The notes beneath the pieces are model-generated. The model saw nothing but the letters and a program-made list of their open reading frames with translations. It did no database searches and was not told where the DNA came from. From Gnetum montanum (taxonomy: Eukaryota; Streptophyta; Gnetopsida; Gnetales; Gnetaceae): DNA of 64,000 nucleotides. This document shows, one piece after another, positions 24,911 to 34,994 of this stretch. Every line of letters starts with the position of its first letter. The first letter of the stretch is position 1. Location of the stretch: contig MNCI01029288.1 in the NCBI GenBank assembly GCA_015680685.1, positions 147,796 to 211,795 of the forward strand, read 5' to 3'. The position numbers and the translations under genes are program-made.

Positions 24911-26800
24911 AAATGAATCCTTCTACTATTAGTCTCAATAGGGAAGCCATAGAACACTCTACTCAAGGTCAACTCTAGTAACCATTAGTTGGAACAAATA
25001 ATGCAATTCATGGAGGTTGTGGTAGTGGGTATGGACGTGGATGTGGCTGAGGCTGAGAATGACCATGAATCATAGAAACTAGAAATCTAGAATCAATTAG
25101 TGCAAAGGAGAGAAGACAATTTTAGAAATGAGAATCAAAATGATATGAATGAGAATGGCAACAGATTCTAGGAAGTTCGAGAGTACGATAGCAAATTTTT
25201 TATGCATATTTTAAAATTTCAAAACAAATAAATTTTTGCATTTTATATCTCTAATTTTAACGTGTGTATATATTATCGTATTATTTACGTACTTATGTTG
25301 CAAACATTTTTTTTAGATTGCATAAACTTTGAATCTTCTCCCATCACCTAGAAATTCATTCTCTAGAATGATTCATATTATTGATAATAATAATGTAAAT
25401 AATCAACAAGAAATGTAGGTTATTGTTATCTACCCATACTCAAGTTAGTGTATATTTTTATTTAATATTTAATTCACATTTCCTAACATTTTTTTAGCTC
25501 TTGTAGGACATTAAAAATGCATCTACACTTGTTATTGAAGCTACATTCATGCCAGAAACCATAAAGGTAGAAGAAAAATTGCAACAAGATCAACAACAAG
25601 TGCAGTATAGTGAGAGTGAGTGTTGAACAAAGCAACATTAACACAAGGATAAATCATATCATAGAATGCATGAAGCTACAATTGTTGCCACTGTACCAAT
25701 AGTGAAAATGCCTTCTTCAGAACTTGTTTAGTCTTTTCCAAACTTGCAAAAGACACCTATAGGAATTTCTCTTGTGATATAGAATTTTAATATTGCAGTT
25801 AAAAGTTTTGCAAATGCACATTCTTGCAATGTATGTAATGAAATGTTTCTTGGCATATTATTGGATTCAACGAGAACTAGAGGCCAACATGCAAGAGCTA
25901 TATTAATGAAAAGAAACAAAATGTTTTATACAGTTTTAGTTGTGAGATCAAATGATTTTCTGATGAAAATAACATAGATCCAAGAATCCAACAACCTTTC
26001 CTAGCCTGTTACATGTTGTATGGGATTCCTTTGATAAACTTAAAACTTTAAACATGGATTGGTGCTATGCAGATCTATCACATGTTGTATGAGGATCCTT
26101 CGGTAAACTACAGTTGTGTTTTTTGCACATTCAATGTTTCTCAAGAGGTGTACAAAAAAGTTCAAGTTAATTCAGATGAAATTGATGAAAGTGAAAACTA
26201 CACAACTCTTATTAATATGTATAAAAAATGTCCACTTCTGATGGAGGGTGTATCATTATTACAAGCTTTTAAAGAGGACAATTACAACATGAAGAATAAG
26301 AAACAATCCAAATTGGATTTTGTGTCACCCAGAGCTAAATGCTCTTATGAGATATTATTTCAAGTTTCTTATTTCACTAAAGTAAGGGAAGCAGAAATGA
26401 ATTCAATACTATTGGGTTATGTTATTATTGTATTATCCGTTTAGAGATGTAAAGTAAGATCTTGGTTCTAATGATAAGAATATTGAAATGAAGTGATTGT
26501 CCATTAAACATATATCTATAGCATCAAAGATTAATACTGAAGAAGAATTCTAGGGAGCTTTGGAGGAAGAAAGAAAATTTGTAAATGTAACTCCACATGT
26601 GCAGGATCATAAAGAATATGATTTTGAAATCCTTAATCGTCATCTCTTATTAATAGGTCATTTTCGGATAATAGAATTGGAGATACTTGGCCTACAGAAT
26701 GTTGATAGGATGCATGACTAGATGTTACAATATCCGAAAGAGAGGATGTTGCAAAGTTCACTACAAGCTTTATTAGTAGTAATAAATCATCTTGATCCAT
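24911..26800 (+). pseudogene. Decayed coding region, possibly the upstream part of a Helitron-like element
   Basis: Broken coding text on the plus strand begins MNPSTISLNRE at 24911, has a Gly-rich stretch (GGCGSGYGRGCG, about 25015-25050), a Cys-pair segment CNVCNEMFLG near 25835, and the longest open piece at 26067-26444 (125 codons, with KCSYEILFQVSYFTKVREAE). Further decayed frames reach 26800. A roughly 33-bp direct repeat (26007-26040 and 26073-26107) suggests an internal duplication. I do not recognise a domain with confidence; the link to a Helitron rests only on the PIF1-type helicase 1.3 kb downstream on the same strand. No HUH replication-initiator motif was seen. Confidence 0.3.
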
Positions 26801-26818
26801 TATTGTCATTGACTGTGA

Positions 26819-27241
26819 CTATGGTTCCTCGTCGCCGTGGCCGTCGCAGCCGTTCTGCGCCCGATACGTCCGCCGGCGGTGGCGGAGACGGCTGAGGCAG
26901 CTGCCGCAGTGACAGGCCGTGCCGGCCACAACTTCAACTTCATGTACGCCGTGTGCCTGATCCTGGCGGCGTATCTGCTGGGCGTCATGGTGTTTCAGGA
27001 CATGGTGAGCCTCAGCCGCGGCGTGGAGGAGCTCTTCATGGCCCTGCTCATGCTCATTCTGGCGTTGCCGCTCGCCATGCCGCTGGTGTCGGTGCTCACG
27101 CAGAAGCGCCGCGACGCCGACAAGGCCGACCTCCTGCTTAAGACGCCGATTTTGTACGAACAAGACGTAGAGAGGCAGGACAGCGTACACGCGATAATGG
27201 AGGTGGGTAGTGAAACGAATTTGGACTTCTTTCAACAGTAG
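26819..27241 (+). pseudogene. Fragment of a nodulin-like (NFD4-type) major facilitator transporter
   Basis: Open frame of 140 codons ending at a TAG, strongly GC-rich in codon third positions, unlike everything around it. It starts inside a membrane helix (LWFLVAVAVAAVLRP, straight after a TGA). There follows a loop with RPPAVAETAEAAAAV, then FNFMYAVCLILAAYLLGVMV and a second helix LFMALLMLILALPLAMP, and a cytoplasmic tail with KRRDADKADLLL. The pattern F-x-F-x-Y-A...LA-x-YL followed by an LPLA helix is that of plant nodulin-like/NUCLEAR FUSION DEFECTIVE 4 membrane proteins. Only this C-terminal part of a roughly 550-residue protein is present, so it is a captured or inserted fragment rather than a gene. 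Confidence 0.55.
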
Positions 27242-27895
27242 ACTTTGTAGCTTTTGCGAATATCAATTCCATGTCGTTTTAGAAGAGGTAACCAAAAATT
27301 CACTTTGAATTTTTCAGTAGAATCTAGTAGATAATCATCGGTAGAGTCTAGTAGATAATTATCATTCTATTAGTCTTGTTTTCATAGTGATCATTATCCT
27401 CATTATTTTAGCCTTGTTCAACAAATTTTGTACTCATTTGCCTCCAACAGAGTTAGAATTTTGTTATTTTTTAGCCATTTGCCTCTAGGCGAGTTAGAAT
27501 TTTGTTTTGTTTATTTGTATTTCTTTGATAGTTTATCTTGCCTTTACAAAGGACTACACTTTTTGTTTGTTTATTTGCAACTTGTTGGAAAGCTTTTTTG
27601 CCTTGCTAAGAAGGCAAGAACAATGGACGTATGAAAAGCTAATCTTTGTGATTTCTTACTCATTTTTTCCATGTTTTTCTTGTAGCTTTTCAAAGTCAAT
27701 GAAGCAGCACTTCTTAGGTTCAATTAAAACAAAATCAACCGAAAGTATTTGTCTGCTAATTTCCTTTGTGCATACCCAAATCGTCTAAGATTGCGATTCC
27801 GGTGTAATGATGTCTATATAACCTTTTCTGGGTGGACTTGCAAGTAAAAATTAATTGAATTTGAGTTTCGTTAATAATTTGTAATAGGGTACTAA
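27242..27895 (+). other. T-rich sequence after the transporter fragment, 3'UTR-like
   Basis: AT-rich, mostly non-coding, with two local duplications: GTAGAATCTAGTAGATAATC repeated near 27317 and 27342, and TCATTTGCCTC...GAGTTAGAATTTTGTT repeated near 27435 and 27476. It could be the 3' UTR or an intron of the transporter fragment. A possible splice donor (GAG|GTGGGT, near 27200) and an acceptor (GGCAG, near 27900) would join it to the GC-rich patch that follows, which is speculative. Confidence 0.35.
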
Positions 27896-28000
27896 GGCAG
27901 ATCCGCCACGGTGGGTGACGGTGGCGGCGGCGACGGAGGCGGATGCAGTGAGTCTCTGGAAACTCCGAAAGGGGCCGCACAGATTGAATTAGAGAAGGAA
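27896..28000 (+). other. Small GC-rich patch
   Basis: About 85 bases of GCG/GGC-rich sequence (GTGACGGTGGCGGCGGCGAC) in AT-rich surroundings. One plus frame reads TVAAATEADAVSLWKLRKG. Its composition matches the transporter fragment 650 bases upstream, so the two may come from the same host gene. No function can be given. Confidence 0.3.
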
Positions 28001-28138
28001 AAAGCCTTGATGAAGACTATAATTTCTTAGCTGCTTGAATGAATCTTCCATTTACTTCAAGTGGATTAGACAGTTTCGAAGAATTAATGTATTTGTATGA
28101 TATGAAGGATAAAGTCCAATCACACAATAAGAAGATGT

Positions 28139-28720
28139 TGCAAAAAATGCAAACCTGTTGCTATGTGCATAGTAGACAAAGATTCATGTGGATTCAGAAT
28201 CTTAGATGATGACGACAATAATATTGAACGATCTTTACTTATATGTGAAGGTGCAATTATTATGCTTATAGTTAACCTCTAGTCAAAAGCAGGATTGGTG
28301 AATGGTGGACTTGGCATAATTCACAGTATTATGTAACGTCCTAATTTACCACCTACATTACCATTGTACATTGTTGTTGATTTTGACTCCTACATTGGAT
28401 GTCCCTTTGATAATGGTAATCCTCATCATGTATCAATTATACTTACGATTTGAGGAGCATCGTGTCAATTACTATTATTGTTGGAATGGGCCATGGCTAT
28501 TCATAAATCTTAAGGAATGACACTAGATAATGCTACTATTGACATAGGTTCAAGAGAAGTTATGGGTTTAACATTTGTTGCATTATCTAAAGTCAAGACC
28601 ATCGAGACTTTGAAGATTCATCCTCCTTTCTCTATGCAAAGATATAGAAAAATTTCAGATGCTAAACATCTCCATAGTAGAATTGCAAAGTAAAATCGTT
28701 TTGCTCAATTAGAATATTAG
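28139..28720 (+). pseudogene. PIF1/Helitron-type DNA helicase, C-terminal part
   Basis: A single frame of 194 codons with several stops. It carries SCGFRILDDDDNNIERSLL, ICEGAIIMLIVNL, AGLVNGGLGIIHSIM, then LEWAMAIHKS (motif V region, followed by a stop where Gln is usual), GMTLDNATIDIG, and GLTFVALSKVKTIE (motif VI region, with Ser-Lys for the more usual Ser-Arg). This order is that of the C-terminal RecA-like domain of PIF1 helicases. In plants, isolated copies of this kind usually come from Helitrons, whose Rep-helicase ends with it. The ATP-binding N-terminal half is not recognisable upstream. Confidence 0.7.
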
Positions 28721-29205
28721 GCATATTGAGTTCACACTTATCACCATATTTTGCCTTTTCCTCAATCATTTTCTATGCCTCTGTAATGTTTGTTGTAGTA
28801 ATTGTGTAATGTATTCCTTTGTTAGCATATATGAAATATAAAAGATTTTATTTTTACCAATTTATGTTTACCAATATATATTGGTTGGTATGTAAATATT
28901 AATATTATTGAAATAGTTCAAATAATATTTTAACTTAAACATTTATAACAATGTTCTTTCTAATGATAATTGATAACTTTAAAATTTTGAGAAAAATAAT
29001 TAAATTCCACTCAGCTCGTAAAATGACTCCGCTAGCTTAGATATATATCTATGAATTGACAAAGCTAATTTTAAAGAAGATGATGTTAACTAAGCCCAAC
29101 TATTGGACCAGGAAACAAGATAACTAAAAATAGAATTACTTATCCATCCTCTCTTTCTCTACCCATCTTCCAATTTAATTATACTCTCTGGGTCAATCTG
29201 TTTCA
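28721..29205. other. AT-rich sequence without recognisable genes
   Basis: Nothing beyond A/T runs. I looked for a Helitron 3' end (CTRR after a hairpin) and found only unconvincing CTAG words near 29030. Confidence 0.4.
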
Positions 29206-29322
29206 TTCCAAAAATGGAATGTTCCAAATTCGTAATGACACCATTGGTGAGTCAGCTTGCTTACTTCCAAAAATGGAACTTCCCAAATTTGTAAGGGCAC
29301 CATTGTAGTGTCAACCTACGTC
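29206..29322 (+). repeat. 59-bp tandem duplication
   Basis: Two diverged copies (29206-29264, 29265-29322) share TTCCAAAAATGGAA, CCAAATT and GACACCATTG/GGCACCATTG. Confidence 0.75.
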
Positions 29323-30260
29323 TTTGAATTTTTCTTTATCTAAAATTGGAGAGCCTGGAGAGTAGACGTCCAGTGCCCATAACTTATGGATCACAGGGCC
29401 TTGGCATAATTTCCCCTTCGCAACATCTGGCCAAGCTTTACAACATCTCAACTTGCAAGTAGGAGAAAGCCTGGTCTGGGACACCCAGGCCAACAAGAAA
29501 TATGATGATTTCCCTGTTAAGAAACGCTGGCAAGCAACGAGGCCAGGATCCATTTGTTGCTTCTTTGCCCAAGTAGCCTTCTGCTGCGTCACAACAGGAT
29601 CTATTTTGCTGCATCTCTAGTGAAGGAGCCATCGAAAGGTATCTCCACTACTACTCCCGGCGATGGTGTATGGGCAATATTTGATTTTGCGCCACAATCC
29701 AAACCAGTTAGTAACCTGGCTTTTTCTACCAATAGGATGACAGGCTTAAAGTCATGGAGTAGTATTTTGTCATCTGCTGCTTCTTTGATGGGCGGTGGTC
29801 CAACAGCATTACATGCAGCAGGCGCGTGCTTCCTACTACGGTTGCCGACTTGCACGCTCTGTAAACACTTACCGCCACTCCTACAACCGTATCGCTCGCT
29901 GTGCTCACTACACCGGCTGAATCTGTTAACGACATGATAACACATCGGGTTATATACAGCAGCATTATTCTTATTCTTCTGCTTCTTCTTCGCTATGATT
30001 ATTTTAAGGTTACGTTGTTGTTTGTTCCATTTCATCGGGCTTTCCTCTCGATTTATTGTCACCTAATACAGCAGTATTTGTGATGTATGTTTATGATTAC
30101 TTTGATTTCATGATGTTTGTCTCTGACGTACCACATGCCACGGTAAGAGCTTTCGGATTCATGATTTCGATGCACCAATAAAGCCATCTTGGATCTCCGC
30201 CTCGTTATCGGTTTTGTGTTCACACAAAGAAAAGGGGGTAAATCATGCCTTTTCATAGTT
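29323..30260 (+). other. GC-elevated region with overlapping ORFs, unrecognised
   Basis: Two ORFs overlap on opposite strands: plus 29554-29937 (127 codons, no ATG at its start, with TTTPGDGVWAIFDFAPQSK and SSAASLMGGGPTALHAAGA) and minus 30062-29601 (153 codons, ATG start, with a Lys-rich N-terminus). The plus reading looks more protein-like because of its balanced composition. Neither is recognised. Base composition is above the flanks, as in a host exon or captured fragment. There is no clear TATA box, splice pattern or conserved domain. Confidence 0.3.
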
Positions 30261-30529
30261 GGGACCTTAAAATATGGTTACCAGTCTTGAGAACAATTGA
30301 TAAAGGGAATGTTGGTATGATTACGGGTGGCTAGATCGCAGCTTTTATCTTGTAACTTTATTGGAAATTGCCTTTCAGGTCTGTATAACATTGTTTCTAC
30401 TTGCACTTTCTATGTGAAGGCATAAGCTTATGTAAAAAATTGAAATTTTCACTTCAAATGCCTTTTAATGCTAACAAATGATTTTTTTTCTTTAAAAAAA
30501 CACAAAATTTGAATTAGTTAATACCATTT

Positions 30530-30770
30530 TTAATCTTGCTGGCCTTAGTTGATCTGATTTTGCTTGGTTTTAAACCTCATTTTGCCTTCCTTTACCCAAG
30601 TTATAGCCTTATTTAGCTATATTTTGCTTTGTTATTACCTTATTTACTTTTCTCTGCCCTATTTAGCCTTTTTTTACTATGTTTTGACTTTATTAAGCTT
30701 GATTTTGCTCCATTATGACAATATTTTGCATCATTTAGCAAATTTATCATACATATGCCACTTGATGTAC
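30530..30770. repeat. Low-complexity TTTTGC/TTTAGC-rich stretch
   Basis: Loose repetition of ATTTTGC and ATTTAGC words (for example CCTTATTTAGCTATATTTTG) over about 240 bases, with no fixed period. Confidence 0.5.
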
Positions 30771-31429
30771 TTATGTTAACATAAAGGGTTAAGCTATGGA
30801 GATGAGGAAGCAATATAACTAGCCTATGAAACCAAGTAGACCCTTCTTGTAACGTTGTTTGACCAAGTTGACCCTCAACTACCTAAACTAAGAGCTTGAA
30901 AGTCTTAAAACCATGTATCCTTAACACCCTAGAATGTCCTAACTACCATCGACCTTGAAGTTGGAAACATTACAAAGGGTTCCTTGGTTAGATTCCCCAT
31001 TTTCTTCCATAATGGTGAGGAGAAAACACATGAAACTAGGCTCCTTGCTAGAACCTAGCTTGCTTAAGACATCATCAAACCCTTGCATGGAAATGCGAAA
31101 GCATTTGCCTAACCTTGATTATATCTAACAGTAACATATTTTCTTTTAGTGTTGTTGGTCTTTGTTTATAGGTTTGAATAGAAAAATGGTGTTGAAAACA
31201 CTTGTGGCCTACAACAAGCAAGCTTTTGTAACCTCTTTTCTCTTTTCTTTTTGTCTTGGCACAACAACTAAGTTGCAAAACTTTGTAAAATCTATGAAAC
31301 AAAATATAGATTTCTTGTGTCGTACCATTTGTAACCTATGGTGGCTTATGTTCTACTTAATATCTCATATGTTTTTATGCAATCTCTTGTAATAATATGT
31401 ATTATTTAGCTTGTTTTCTTATTCTTTTG
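30771..31429. other. Unassigned AT-rich sequence
   Basis: I see no gene, LTR end or repeat. Short ORFs on both strands at 31075-31392 overlap and have no domain. Confidence 0.4.
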
Positions 31430-31811
31430 GAGTTTTTCTTGTAGGATGAAGCCTAGAGTCATTGCAAATGTGCAATTCATAGCAACGAGTTATCATGTGA
31501 TCTCAATGCATGAGATTTGATTAGCTTGTTCAACTATGCCAAGAATTCTCAACTCACATCATTCCCATTACCTCTCCTAAACCATGTGCCATAGCCAAAG
31601 TAAACCCTTCCTTATCCTAAATAACAATGAAAACCAATGTTTGACATTCATGCACCATGGCCATATGGCATACTCCTCCACATACTCCACAAATAATGCT
31701 CATTGAACATAACACATCTCAATCGTTGAGAAAATAGAATTTGGCTTTGGTAGTAAAACCCAATGAAGGTTTTACTTAAAAAAAGTACAAAACAAAAAAA
31801 GAGAAGAAAGG

Positions 31812-32681
31812 TGATGAAGCATGTTTTTGTATGCTTTGACATTGGGTACCTGATGTCGGGTATCTAATGTCAAAGCCTAGGATGCGATGTTGGATATATG
31901 ATATTGTGGGGTATACACTGGCCTATAAATATAGCACTTGGGCACATGGTTTGGGCATTAGTTCAATATTTTTGCATTAGTTTTTCATAGTTTTGTCAAT
32001 AGAGTAGCTGAACTCTTGCAGTTTTATTCTGTAGTCTTACAGAAAAACTAGTGAGTGCCCATAGAGTGGATTTGAGTCAATTGTATGGAGTCTTATTTGA
32101 GTGGCAATGTACCTGGACATATTCCATGAATGACAATAAGATCGAGATTGATTCTTATTCATTGTAGCACTTTAACTTAGATTAGATTTACTTTCCATGT
32201 AATTTATTTTTCATGTACTTAGTTAATCTTTACATTTTCATGCATGTTAATTAATTAAGCACATAAGTACAATTGCTTCGAGCATGCATATGACTCTTGG
32301 CAATACCAGAAATGCTTAACATTTGGTAACCTAACAACATTTTATGTGTTTAGGATGTGCACGAGAAGTGGTATTGGATACTTATGTTAGGGTAGTTGAT
32401 GATTAATTACCAATTAGATTAGTTGAATTAATTATAAATTGAGTTTCAACCTATTGTTAATTGTAGAATAGTAAAATATAAAATAATAAAAATCATATGC
32501 TCACTCTAGACTAAACCATACGTAATAAAGCTACCACTAGTCTAAGTGGAAAGAAAATGAATTGTGATCAAGGCATAGTGATCTAGATGCCATAACTAGT
32601 CCCATCCACAAAATTTGACTAGATCATGCATGAATGCTTGTGATTCATATGGTTGGGCATAGGGATATCCATCACTCATCA
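31812..32681 (+). mobile_element. Solo LTR of the D/E family with perfect target duplication
   Basis: Starts TGATGAAGCATG, ends CACTCATCA, and is flanked on both sides by AAAGG (31807-31811 and 32682-32686). It has a TATA box TATAAAT at 31924-31930 and the family tail GACTAAACCATACGTAA. It is 870 bp long. The matching 5-bp duplication shows that this is one insertion event reduced to a single LTR. Confidence 0.9.
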
Positions 32682-33094
32682 AAAGGGGAGAAAATGTCAA
32701 GAAAGCCAAGAAGCCAATGAAGCCTAATGTAATACAAATGGCTCCAAACAAAAAAGGGAGGAGCCTAATGGCCAAAGAAGCCCAAGGATGGAGTGTTAGT
32801 TCCTCTAAAACATCATTGAGTAACCAGTAGTTCACACATGAAGCATGTAGACCTTCACAAAGATCACATGTCATAGTCATATCATTGCCATGAAATCAAC
32901 ATTCAAAACTCCTTGTTAGCCAAAATGACCATTTCCCATTAATCGCTATAGCCATTCATCTCATCCCAAACCCTTGACATTTCATTGCAACCTTATTTCA
33001 CGATCATGGACACTCTTTGATAGGATTTGATAGCTTTTGAATCAAGTGTGAAGAGAAAAGCATTAGTGATAAACCTATTGTGGTGTTTTGCATT

Positions 33095-33138
33095 CTTTAT
33101 TGATGTCTCTTGGGAAAATCCTCAAAACATCAATAAAG
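33095..33138. repeat. Perfect 12-bp inverted repeat before the polypurine tract
   Basis: CTTTATTGATGT (33095-33106) and ACATCAATAAAG (33127-33138) can pair around a 20-base loop. The equivalent place in element F (58209-58252) keeps the layout but no longer pairs well. Confidence 0.7.
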
Positions 33139-33313
33139 AGGGACCAATGAAACATCCCAAAGAAATATATATTATAACCCATGGGTAATAGTCTTTGTAA
33201 TTTGATGAGAAAATAAATGCAGATACAATTGTCTTATTTTCCCAAAGACACTATGCTAGCGCCATGACTCTATGGTACTGATGTAATGCTAGTGTCATGA
33301 CTTTATGCAATCT

Positions 33314-33814
33314 AATTGGGGACTTTGGAATCTAAAGGATTTCCCACTTGATCTTACTAAATATTGTGATGAAGATTAGGTAGGTTGTTTGGATGATCAT
33401 TGAAACACAAGTGGAAATTACTTTTTCTTAGGAAAGAATCTTGTCTCTTAGACAATGAAAAAGCAAACATCCATAACACCTTCTATAGCTAAAGCCAAGT
33501 ACATTATAGCTAGAAGTTGTTATGAAAAAATTTTATGGATAAAAGATTTAGGGATCAAACCATAATCTACACCAATTTATTGTGCCAACAATAGCATCAT
33601 CAATATGACAAAGAATCCTATTCAACATTCTCATAGAAAGCACATCAAAATTTTTCATCATTTTATATGAGAACACACTCAACTTGGACATCTAAATCTA
33701 GAGTTCATTGGAACATAAAATCAACTTGCAAATGCTTTCATGAAGCCTCTCGATGACCAACAACTCACTGCTCTCTATAAAGACATTGGGATAGGACCTT
33801 GTCCTATTAAGTAA
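33314..33814 (+). pseudogene. Ty1/copia RNase H, C-terminal end of polymerase
   Basis: One frame of 167 codons to a final TAA. It reads NWGLWNLKDFPLDLTKYCDED, then NTSGNYFFLGKNLVS, KKQTSITPSIAKAKYIIA, STPIYCANNSIINMTKNPI and QHSHRKHIKIFHHFI, and ends NQLANAFMKPLDDQQLTAL. This is the RNase H and C-terminal tail typical of copia Pol. Six or so in-frame stops sit at likely Trp, Arg or Gln codons. The upstream polymerase is missing: the fragment starts abruptly next to an unrelated LTR start. The element's 3' end was split by element H and resumes at 38602. Confidence 0.85.
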
Positions 33815-33921
33815 TTTTTTGCCTTAATTTTCAATAAAACATTGCTACTCGATTTTAAAAACACAATATATATATATATTCTTTTTCTTGCATGTATTTA
33901 GGGGGAGTCTTTCTCACCTTA

Positions 33922-34636
33922 TGTAGATATCAAATAGGCCAAAGTAACATCTCTCTAATGATAGAATCTTTCCCTATAGTTTTAGCATGTTTGGAAGTTT
34001 TTTGCACTTATTTTGATGACTTTAGGAGGTTCCAAGGGCTATGGGAACTTTTTTGGAGATGCTTAGATGTTTTAGCCCTTAAAACAAGAATCTTTGTATT
34101 TTGTCCTTATAGAGGAGACGTCCCATCTATGTTGTAGACATATCCACTAAGACATCCCACATAATTTGAAGATGTCTACTTTGAGACCTCTCCACTCGGG
34201 AGAGACATCTCTTATTTCTCATAGATGTCTCCCATAGATTTTAACAAACATTAAATTGAATATTAAATTGGAGGGAAGATGAAGAGATATGGAAAATATA
34301 TAAATCGACTCTTTGGACCTCAAATTTGATCAAGAGAGTATGAAAAGAGTCAAAAGAGAGTCTAGGGAGAGAGAGGTGAGTGAGAGAAGAGTAGAGAGAG
34401 ATAGAGTCTTGGTAAGGTGCCTTGATGATCATCCTTGTATGTGTGTGATTACTTTGATTAAGTGTGTAAGAGTTGTATTGAATCTCTTATTTGTCCTTGG
34501 GAATTATGCTTCCTCTCATATGTAATTTCTGAATTTGAGCAAGAATAAAGCTTTCATTTTTCTTTTCTTATTCAAAGTTTCTATTTTGTGACTTTGAGAA
34601 AGCTTGGATTATGGAATCCATGGGAGCTCCTCATCA
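33922..34636 (+). repeat. 5' LTR of element H
   Basis: Shared with the 3' copy from TGTAGATATCAAATAG to GGAGCTCCTCATCA. The start is uncertain: the 3' copy may begin 60 bases earlier at TGCAAGTG (37807), just after a G-rich tract, in which case this copy starts at 33889 with a deletion. TATAAAT at about 34299-34305 is the likely TATA box. Several AGACATCT/AGATGTCT words lie upstream of it. Confidence 0.75.
34111..34245. promoter_or_regulatory. Cluster of GAGACATCT/AGATGTCTC words in H 5' LTR
   Basis: GAGACATCTC and AGATGTCTCC are reverse complements and lie 50-190 bases upstream of the TATA box, with related GACGTC and GACATCCC words. The core TGTCTC/GAGACA is the known auxin-response-factor binding core. 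Function here is inference. Confidence 0.4.
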
Positions 34637-34639
34637 AAT

Positions 34640-34650
34640 TGGTATCATAC
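34640..34650 (+). other. Primer-binding site of element H
   Basis: TGGTATCATAC, three bases after the LTR, matches the first eight bases of the usual initiator-Met tRNA site (TGGTATCA) used by many plant retrotransposons. Confidence 0.65.
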
Positions 34651-34994
34651 TAGTTTTTAATTGAACACAATTGCATTCAAGTGGATAATTCTTAGCTCAA
34701 TTGTAAAGAATCACCCCAAATTCTCAAGCTTGAATGAATTCTCTCTTTGTAGTTGTTCTACTCATCTTGGGGTTTTAAAATTTCCCTTAATTACTATGTT
34801 TGCCATATATTTTAAGAATTGGAATATAATTATGGAATTTGACATCTATTGGCTTGTAATAGCTAGGGCTTGAAGATCTTATACTCATTTCTTTGACAAT
34901 CTGAGAATTTCTTGTCTCATTCCTTGAGAAATCTTGAAATTTCACCTTTCATTGTAGAATTTTGTGAAAATTTTCTTTTAGATCAATTTCCATC

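Larger units (their letters stand above)
31430..33312 (+). mobile_element. 3' fragment of an F-like element, with the start of its LTR
   Basis: The stretch TTGTAGGATGAAGCC near 31440 resembles TTTGCAGGATGAAG at 57381 in element F. The segment 33076-33160 matches 58194-58275 closely, including the polypurine tract AAAGAGGGACCAA and the LTR start TGAAACATC (33148). So this is the 3' non-coding part of an F relative plus the first ~165 bases of its LTR, cut off where a Ty1/copia sequence begins. A D/E-family solo LTR is inserted in it. Confidence 0.5.

Noticed and set aside
26819-27235. Minus-strand His/Glu-rich ORF across the transporter fragment
   Set aside because: GC-rich DNA often leaves all frames open; only the plus frame gives membrane helices in a known family order.
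28139-28720. Intact host PIF1 helicase gene
   Set aside because: Only the C-terminal half is readable and it contains several stops.
24541-29040. Helitron termini (TC start, CTRR end) bounding the helicase region
   Set aside because: Candidate words occur but no stable 3' hairpin or paired context could be shown by eye.
29601-30062. Minus-strand 153-codon ORF as a confident gene
   Set aside because: Its Lys/Asn-rich N-terminus lies in AT-rich DNA, it overlaps an equally long plus-strand frame, and no domain is recognisable.
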